Of a stretch of DNA of 64,000 nt, positions 59,415 through 64,000 are shown in pieces. Under the pieces are notes generated by a model. It saw nothing but the letters and a program-made list of their open reading frames with translations, did no database searches and was not told the origin of the DNA. Numbering within the stretch: position 1 is the first letter of the stretch; every line of letters begins with the position of its first letter. Source of the DNA: Anaeroplasmataceae bacterium (GTDB taxonomy: Bacteria; Bacillota_I; Bacilli_A; Acholeplasmatales; Anaeroplasmataceae); the NCBI GenBank assembly GCA_020025015.1, contig JAHHSV010000004.1:1-64000 (forward strand). The letters run 5' to 3'. The translations under genes were made by a program, and so were the position numbers.

Positions 59415-61943
59415 TTACTTATTTAAATGAGCACCACAGCAGTACTTATATTTTTTACCACTACCACAAGGACATGGGTCATTTCTGCCAACCTTCTTTG
59501 TAGTATTTACCTGTGGTTTTTTCTTTACAGAATCATCCTCAGCCTGATTAGTTGAAATATTCTTAGTATTATCCTCTCTTTGAATATTTTGTCTAATTTG
59601 AACACGCATTAAATACTTTAACACCTCAAGATGAATCTTGTCCATCATCTTTTCAAAGCGATTAAAGCCTTCCTTTTGATAAATTTGTAATGGGTTTTGC
59701 TGTGCATAAGACTGCAAGCCAACCCCTTGACGTAAACCATCCATATCATCAATATGATTTGTCCAATTTGAATCTAGAATCTTTAATAAAACAGCCTTTA
59801 AAACCTCTTGGAAAACCTCTTCAGGACAAGAGCTACGCTTTTCCTCTAAAATCTTTAAAGCAATATCATATAAATAATCAACGATTTCTTCTTCATCTAA
59901 GGTCTTAACAACAGCAACATCAACTCTATTTGGACCAAAATATTCATGATTGAATACATTAGTAATGCCGTCATCATCAATATCATATTTATTACCTGAA
60001 ACAAGCTTAATATGCTCAGAGACAATTATACTAATTGCATCACGCATAATCTTCTTTGCTTGCTCCTCAACTGAATCCTCAGTGATAACCTCAGTTCTTT
60101 CCTTATAGAAAATCTCTCTTTGACGACGGATAACATCATCATACTTTAAGACATTCTTACGTGAATCGAAGTTGTTACCCTCAATTCTTTGCTGAGCACT
60201 AGTTACAACCTTTGTGAACATCTTTGATTCTAATGGTAAATTCTCATTACCATCACCATTTAATTTAATTACCCATTCAAGCTTTTGCTTAAATGAATCA
60301 CCACCGAAACGCACTAATAAATCATCCTCAGCTGAAATAAAGAAACGAGTATAGCCTGGGTCTCCCTGACGACCAGAACGTCCTCTTAGCTGATTATCAA
60401 TACGGCGTGATTCATGACGTTCAGTACCCAATACGGCTAAGCCGCCTAGCTCTCTTACACCCTCGCCAAGCTTAATATCAGTACCACGACCAGCCATGTT
60501 AGTTGAAATTGTAATAGCATTCTTTTGACCAGCTAAAGCAATAATTTCCGCCTCTCGTGAGTGGTTCTTAGCATTTAATACCTCATGTGGTAGGTGAGCT
60601 CTATTTAGCATTTGACTTACTAATTCTGATGTTTCAACATCGGCAGTACCAACTAGAATTGGTTGACCCTTAGCATGACGTTCTTCAATCTCTGCTAATA
60701 AAGCATTAAATTTAGCCTTTTTAGAGATAAATAATAAGTCTGGCATATCATTACGAATAATAGGCTTATTAGTAGGAACCTCAACAACATACATGTTGTA
60801 AATATCTCTAAATTCCTCTTCCTCTGTTTTAGCAGTACCAGTCATACCAGATAGCTTCTTGTACATACGGAAATAATTTTGGTAGGTAATAGTTGCTACT
60901 GTTATTGTTTCCTTCTTAATTTCTACATTTTCCTTAGCTTCAATTGCTTGATGTAAGCCTTCACTATATTGACGGCCCTTTAAAATACGACCTGTAAATG
61001 AATCGACAATTAAAACCTCGCCATCCTGCACAACGTATTCTACACCATTATGGAAAACATAATTAGCCTTTAAGGCATTGTTAATATGATGAACTAATTG
61101 AACATATTGAATATCATAAATATTAGAAACACCAAAGAAACGTTCAGCCTTTTCAATACCACTTTGAGTTAAAACAATAGTCTTAGTCTCTAAATCTAAT
61201 TCATAGTCCTCATCCTTTAAGCGCTTAGCAAAGGTATCAGCCTGAATATAAGCACCACTCTTATCGGTTGCCCCACCAGAGATAATTAATGGTGTACGAG
61301 CCTCATCAATTAAAATTGAGTCAACCTCATCGATAATTGCATAATTTAATGGACGTTGAACCATTTGCTCCTTATAGGCAACCATATGATCTCTTAAATA
61401 ATCAAAGCCTAATTCACTATTAGTTGAATATAAAATATCACAATTATAAGCCTCACGCTTTTCAGCCTGAGTTAAATCTCTTAGGTTCAAACCAACAGTT
61501 AAGCCTAGGAATTTATAAATTTCACCAATCTCACCATCAGTTTCACGTTGAGCTAGGTATTCGTTAACTGTAACAATATGAACACCATCACCAGTTAAAG
61601 CATTTAAATAAGCTGGGAAAACTGCAGTTAATGTCTTACCTTCACCTGTTTTCATCTCAGCAATATTACCACCATGAATAGCAGTCGCGCCAATAATTTG
61701 GACTCTAAACGCCTTCATGCCAGTAACTCTATATGCAGCCTCACGACAAACCGCATAGGCTTCTACTAATATATCATCTAATGTTTTACCATTTTTTAAT
61801 AATTCTTTTAAATAAGGAGTTTTGGCCTTAAGCTCATCGTCTGATAAAGCTTGAATTTGTGGCTCTAAAGCTAAAACCCGATCAGCAATTTTAGCACATC
61901 TTTTTAATTCCTTATGACCTGAATCAAATAATTTATTAAACAT
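59415..61943 (-). CDS. secA: Preprotein translocase ATPase SecA
   Basis: An 842-residue Sec motor that drives unfolded proteins through SecYEG. Helicase-like motifs: EMKTGEGKTL (Walker A), VDSILIDEARTPLI, TNMAGRGTDIKL and GRSGRQGDPG. The C-terminus ends in the zinc-binding SEC-C motif RNDPCPCGSGKKYKYCCG. Full length. Monocistronic, with clear promoter and terminator. It would export the many secreted proteins of the island. Confidence 0.98.
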   Translation of the reverse strand: MFNKLFDSGHKELKRCAKIADRVLALEPQIQALSDDELKAKTPYLKELLKNGKTLDDILVEAYAVCREAAYRVTGMKAFRVQIIGATAIHGGNIAEMKTGEGKTLTAVFPAYLNALTGDGVHIVTVNEYLAQRETDGEIGEIYKFLGLTVGLNLRDLTQAEKREAYNCDILYSTNSELGFDYLRDHMVAYKEQMVQRPLNYAIIDEVDSILIDEARTPLIISGGATDKSGAYIQADTFAKRLKDEDYELDLETKTIVLTQSGIEKAERFFGVSNIYDIQYVQLVHHINNALKANYVFHNGVEYVVQDGEVLIVDSFTGRILKGRQYSEGLHQAIEAKENVEIKKETITVATITYQNYFRMYKKLSGMTGTAKTEEEEFRDIYNMYVVEVPTNKPIIRNDMPDLLFISKKAKFNALLAEIEERHAKGQPILVGTADVETSELVSQMLNRAHLPHEVLNAKNHSREAEIIALAGQKNAITISTNMAGRGTDIKLGEGVRELGGLAVLGTERHESRRIDNQLRGRSGRQGDPGYTRFFISAEDDLLVRFGGDSFKQKLEWVIKLNGDGNENLPLESKMFTKVVTSAQQRIEGNNFDSRKNVLKYDDVIRRQREIFYKERTEVITEDSVEEQAKKIMRDAISIIVSEHIKLVSGNKYDIDDDGITNVFNHEYFGPNRVDVAVVKTLDEEEIVDYLYDIALKILEEKRSSCPEEVFQEVLKAVLLKILDSNWTNHIDDMDGLRQGVGLQSYAQQNPLQIYQKEGFNRFEKMMDKIHLEVLKYLMRVQIRQNIQREDNTKNISTNQAEDDSVKKKPQVNTTKKVGRNDPCPCGSGKKYKYCCGAHLNK

Positions 61944-61981
61944 TCTGTCATTCCTCCAAAAAAACCAAACATATCTAAATA

Positions 61982-62010
61982 ATTATAACTTATTTTTTAC
62001 ACTTTTTCAA
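61982..62010 (-). promoter_or_regulatory. Promoter of secA
   Basis: Minus-strand TTGAAA (62005-62010), a 17-base spacer and TATAAT (61982-61987), 38 bases before the secA start. Confidence 0.8.
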
Positions 62011-62076
62011 CATTCTTTAGCAAAGCAAAAAAGCAGAAATAAGACATATTGCAAAAGATTTTGAAGTACTATTAAG

Positions 62077-62112
62077 GAAAAAACTGAATGTATTGCTACA
62101 ATCAGTTTTTTC
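62077..62112 (-). terminator. Intrinsic terminator of the Ig-repeat gene
   Basis: A perfect 11-bp stem (GAAAAAACTGA at 62077-62087 with TCAGTTTTTTC at 62102-62112), 14-base loop, T-rich arm on the minus strand. Confidence 0.8.
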
Positions 62113-62128
62113 ATATTAAGATAATTTT

Positions 62129-64000
62129 TTATCTTCTTTTATTACGCTTGTTTATAATTACTAGCACTATCGCAATAACACCAATAACAGCTGCAACGCC
62201 AATTGAACCATATATGATGAATTCCATTGTTCTATCATCGTTATTGTTGTTTTCTTCTACATTAGGAACATCAGGATTTATAGCATTTCTAACTACATAT
62301 TCCTTAGGTTCAGTTTCATAGCCTTCGTAATTATCTGTACCAACAATAACAGCCTTTACGTAATAAGTTCCAGCTTCAGTTGGCTTTGCAATCTCGTTTT
62401 TGCATTCCTTATCACTATAGTATTTAATTATTGGCTCACCAAATGTTGAATTTACTTTAATTTCATCATCAACAATATCAATTTCAACCTTAGACTGAGC
62501 TTTTTTAATAGTAAACTCATATGAAATAGAGCCAGTATATTTGCCCTTGCCAACAACAATTAAAATTGCTGTACCCACATTAACATTATTTTTATAAACT
62601 ATCTCATAGTCTATACCCTTCTCTAAAGCTTTACCATCAATTTCTACTACTACTGGCATAGTGATTGGATTACCTGTATACATAGCTTCTTTTATAATGC
62701 CATTAATATTTTCATTCGTAATATTTATTAAAGGTGTATCAGCTACAACAAACTCTAATACCTCAGATTGAGCCTGTGTATAGTTTACATTTCCTTCTAC
62801 AGTAGCCCTTACATAGTATGTACCGGCTTGAGTAGGTTGCTCAATAGGATTTAAGCATTCCTTATCACTATAATACTTAATAACTGGTGTACCAAATTTA
62901 GCAGTAGCTACTGGTATACCATTTTCAATTGTAAGCTCAACCCCATTAGGCGCCTTAGTAATATTGAACTTATAATCAATATTAATTACATATTCCCCTA
63001 AGCCTCTAATTTCTAATGTTGCCTCACCTACATTAGTATTATTTAGATAATTAGCAGTATAATCCTTACCTTCAGCTAAGGTTACTCCACCCTTGCTGAT
63101 AGTAAATGTTTGCTTTATCTCTTTACCTGTATAAACAAATGAATTAACTAAGCCAGATATATCTGTTAGTTCAATATTTATTAAATTGTTAATTGTAAAC
63201 TCAACAACATTTGAAGCTCCACCTTCATAGTTTTTAGTACCATCTACTATAGCTCTTGCATAGTAGGTTCCATTTTTAGTTGGCTCAGAAACTTCAGTTT
63301 TACATTCACGATCACTATAATATTTAACAACCGGACTACCAAAGGCTGCAGTTGACTTAAAGGTATTTCCTTCCTTTTCTAAGGTGACACTATTAGGAGC
63401 CTTAGTGATATTGAATTTATAGTCAATATTAATTGCATATGAGCCTAAGCCTCTAATTTCTAATGTTGCCTCACCTACATTAGTATTATTTAGATAATTA
63501 GCAGTATAATCCTTACCTTCAGCTAAGGTTACTCCACCCTTGCTGATAGTAAATGTTTGCTTTATCTCTTTACCTGTATAAACAAATGAATTAACTAAGC
63601 CAGATATATCTGTTAGTTCAATATTTATTAAATTGTTAATTGTAAACTCAACAACATTTGAAGCTCCACCTTCATAGTTTTTAGTACCATCTACTATAGC
63701 TCTTGCATAGTAGGTTCCATTTTTAGTTGGCTCAGAAATCTCAGTTATACATTCAAGCTCATTATAATACTTGATAACTGGTGTACCAAATTTAGCAGTA
63801 GCTACTGGCATACCATTTTCAATTGTAAGCTCAACACCATTAGGCGCCTTAGTAATATTGAATTTATAATCAATATTAATTACATATTCCCCTAAGCCCC
63901 TAATTTCTAATGTTGCTACACCTACATTAGTATTATTTAGATAATTAGCAGTATAATCCTTACCTTCAGCTAAGGTTACTCCACCCTTGCTGATAGTAAA
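62129..64000 (-). CDS. Ig-like repeat surface protein (truncated by the window edge)
   Basis: At least 623 residues; the frame is open to the right edge, so the N-terminus and signal lie outside. The visible part is tandem modules of 149 residues, each with an Ig-like half (FVYTGKEIKQTFTISKGGV ... GKDYTANYLNNTNVGEATLE) and a second beta half (VVKYYSDRECKTEVSEPTKN), then two diverged copies, a membrane helix and the basic tail KRNKRR. No LPXTG. The same Ig-like domain occurs once in the NPCBM protein. Likely a surface stalk or adhesin; length may vary through repeat number. Confidence 0.88.
   Translation of the reverse strand, partial: FTISKGGVTLAEGKDYTANYLNNTNVGVATLEIRGLGEYVINIDYKFNITKAPNGVELTIENGMPVATAKFGTPVIKYYNELECITEISEPTKNGTYYARAIVDGTKNYEGGASNVVEFTINNLINIELTDISGLVNSFVYTGKEIKQTFTISKGGVTLAEGKDYTANYLNNTNVGEATLEIRGLGSYAINIDYKFNITKAPNSVTLEKEGNTFKSTAAFGSPVVKYYSDRECKTEVSEPTKNGTYYARAIVDGTKNYEGGASNVVEFTINNLINIELTDISGLVNSFVYTGKEIKQTFTISKGGVTLAEGKDYTANYLNNTNVGEATLEIRGLGEYVINIDYKFNITKAPNGVELTIENGIPVATAKFGTPVIKYYSDKECLNPIEQPTQAGTYYVRATVEGNVNYTQAQSEVLEFVVADTPLINITNENINGIIKEAMYTGNPITMPVVVEIDGKALEKGIDYEIVYKNNVNVGTAILIVVGKGKYTGSISYEFTIKKAQSKVEIDIVDDEIKVNSTFGEPIIKYYSDKECKNEIAKPTEAGTYYVKAVIVGTDNYEGYETEPKEYVVRNAINPDVPNVEENNNNDDRTMEFIIYGSIGVAAVIGVIAIVLVIINKRNKRR
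62950..64000. repeat. Tandem 447-bp coding repeats
   Basis: Long near-identical DNA segments recur with a 447-bp period (149 codons): for example 63186-63292 matches 63633-63739, and the stretch starting near 62953 matches those near 63400 and 63847. The array continues past the window edge. High identity suggests recent duplication or gene conversion. Confidence 0.9.

Noticed and set aside
62950..64000. The 447-bp repeats as a CRISPR or mobile element
   Set aside because: Repeats are contiguous, coding and in frame; no spacers, no inverted ends and no transposase.

Overview
This 64 kb window is visibly AT-rich and comes from a low-GC bacterium of the Firmicutes/Mollicutes side. Housekeeping neighbourhoods follow Bacillus order (ftsY-ylxM-ffh; yrrN-yrrO near greA; yqeG-yqeH-yqeK-rsfS; rbgA-rnhB). 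UGA is a stop codon: a complete RF2 gene (prfB) is present and several genes end in TGA. This excludes the Mycoplasma/Spiroplasma code and fits an Acholeplasma-like, RF39-type or Erysipelotrichia-type genome. None of the predicted surface proteins carries an LPXTG sorting signal. They are lipoproteins or are anchored by a transmembrane helix, which suits a wall-less or wall-poor cell but does not prove one. I cannot name the species.

Layout. 47 of 48 genes lie on the minus strand, so the window reads naturally from right to left. Right edge: a truncated Ig-like repeat surface protein, then secA. 59.3-54.9 kb: prfB-yitT-recX-membrane MutS-like ATPase. 54.9-51.0 kb: membrane protein-ftsK-lepB. 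51-47 kb: rbgA-rnhB and topA. 47-41.5 kb: ftsY-ylxM-ffh-yrrN-yrrO-metallopeptidase. 41.5-38.4 kb: greA, yqeG, yqeH and a yqeK-rsfS fusion. 38.4-18.7 kb: an island of cell-surface genes. 17.8-11.9 kb: gpmI, an FMN riboswitch with ribU, eno, queH and a patatin. 11.7-6.0 kb: rluD, a heterodimeric ABC exporter, a small LRR protein and rluB. 5.9-0.15 kb: a cmk-rpsA fusion, der, gpsA, hup and an ankyrin-repeat protein.

The surface island is the least ordinary part. One tight seven-gene operon (34.2-23.3 kb) encodes an Ig-like lipoprotein, a membrane protein with an InlB-like domain, a MoxR AAA+ ATPase, a DUF58 protein, two VWA membrane proteins and a giant LRR lipoprotein. It is flanked by a second giant LRR lipoprotein, a NEAT-like membrane protein and a 1306-residue NPCBM/transglutaminase-like/discoidin protein with a histone-H1-like lysine-rich cytosolic tail. 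Three promoters of this island share a 16-bp dyad (GTTAG-N6-CWAAC), suggesting a common regulator or a common 5' RNA element.

Two pairs of normally separate genes are fused in frame here (cmk-rpsA, yqeK-rsfS). In both, an ATG with an upstream Shine-Dalgarno-like sequence lies at the domain junction, so the downstream protein may also be made alone. I found no rRNA, tRNA, CRISPR array, insertion sequence or origin. No gene-free stretch exceeds 300 bases; the longest is 34167-34444, which holds a terminator, a promoter and a duplicated leader module.
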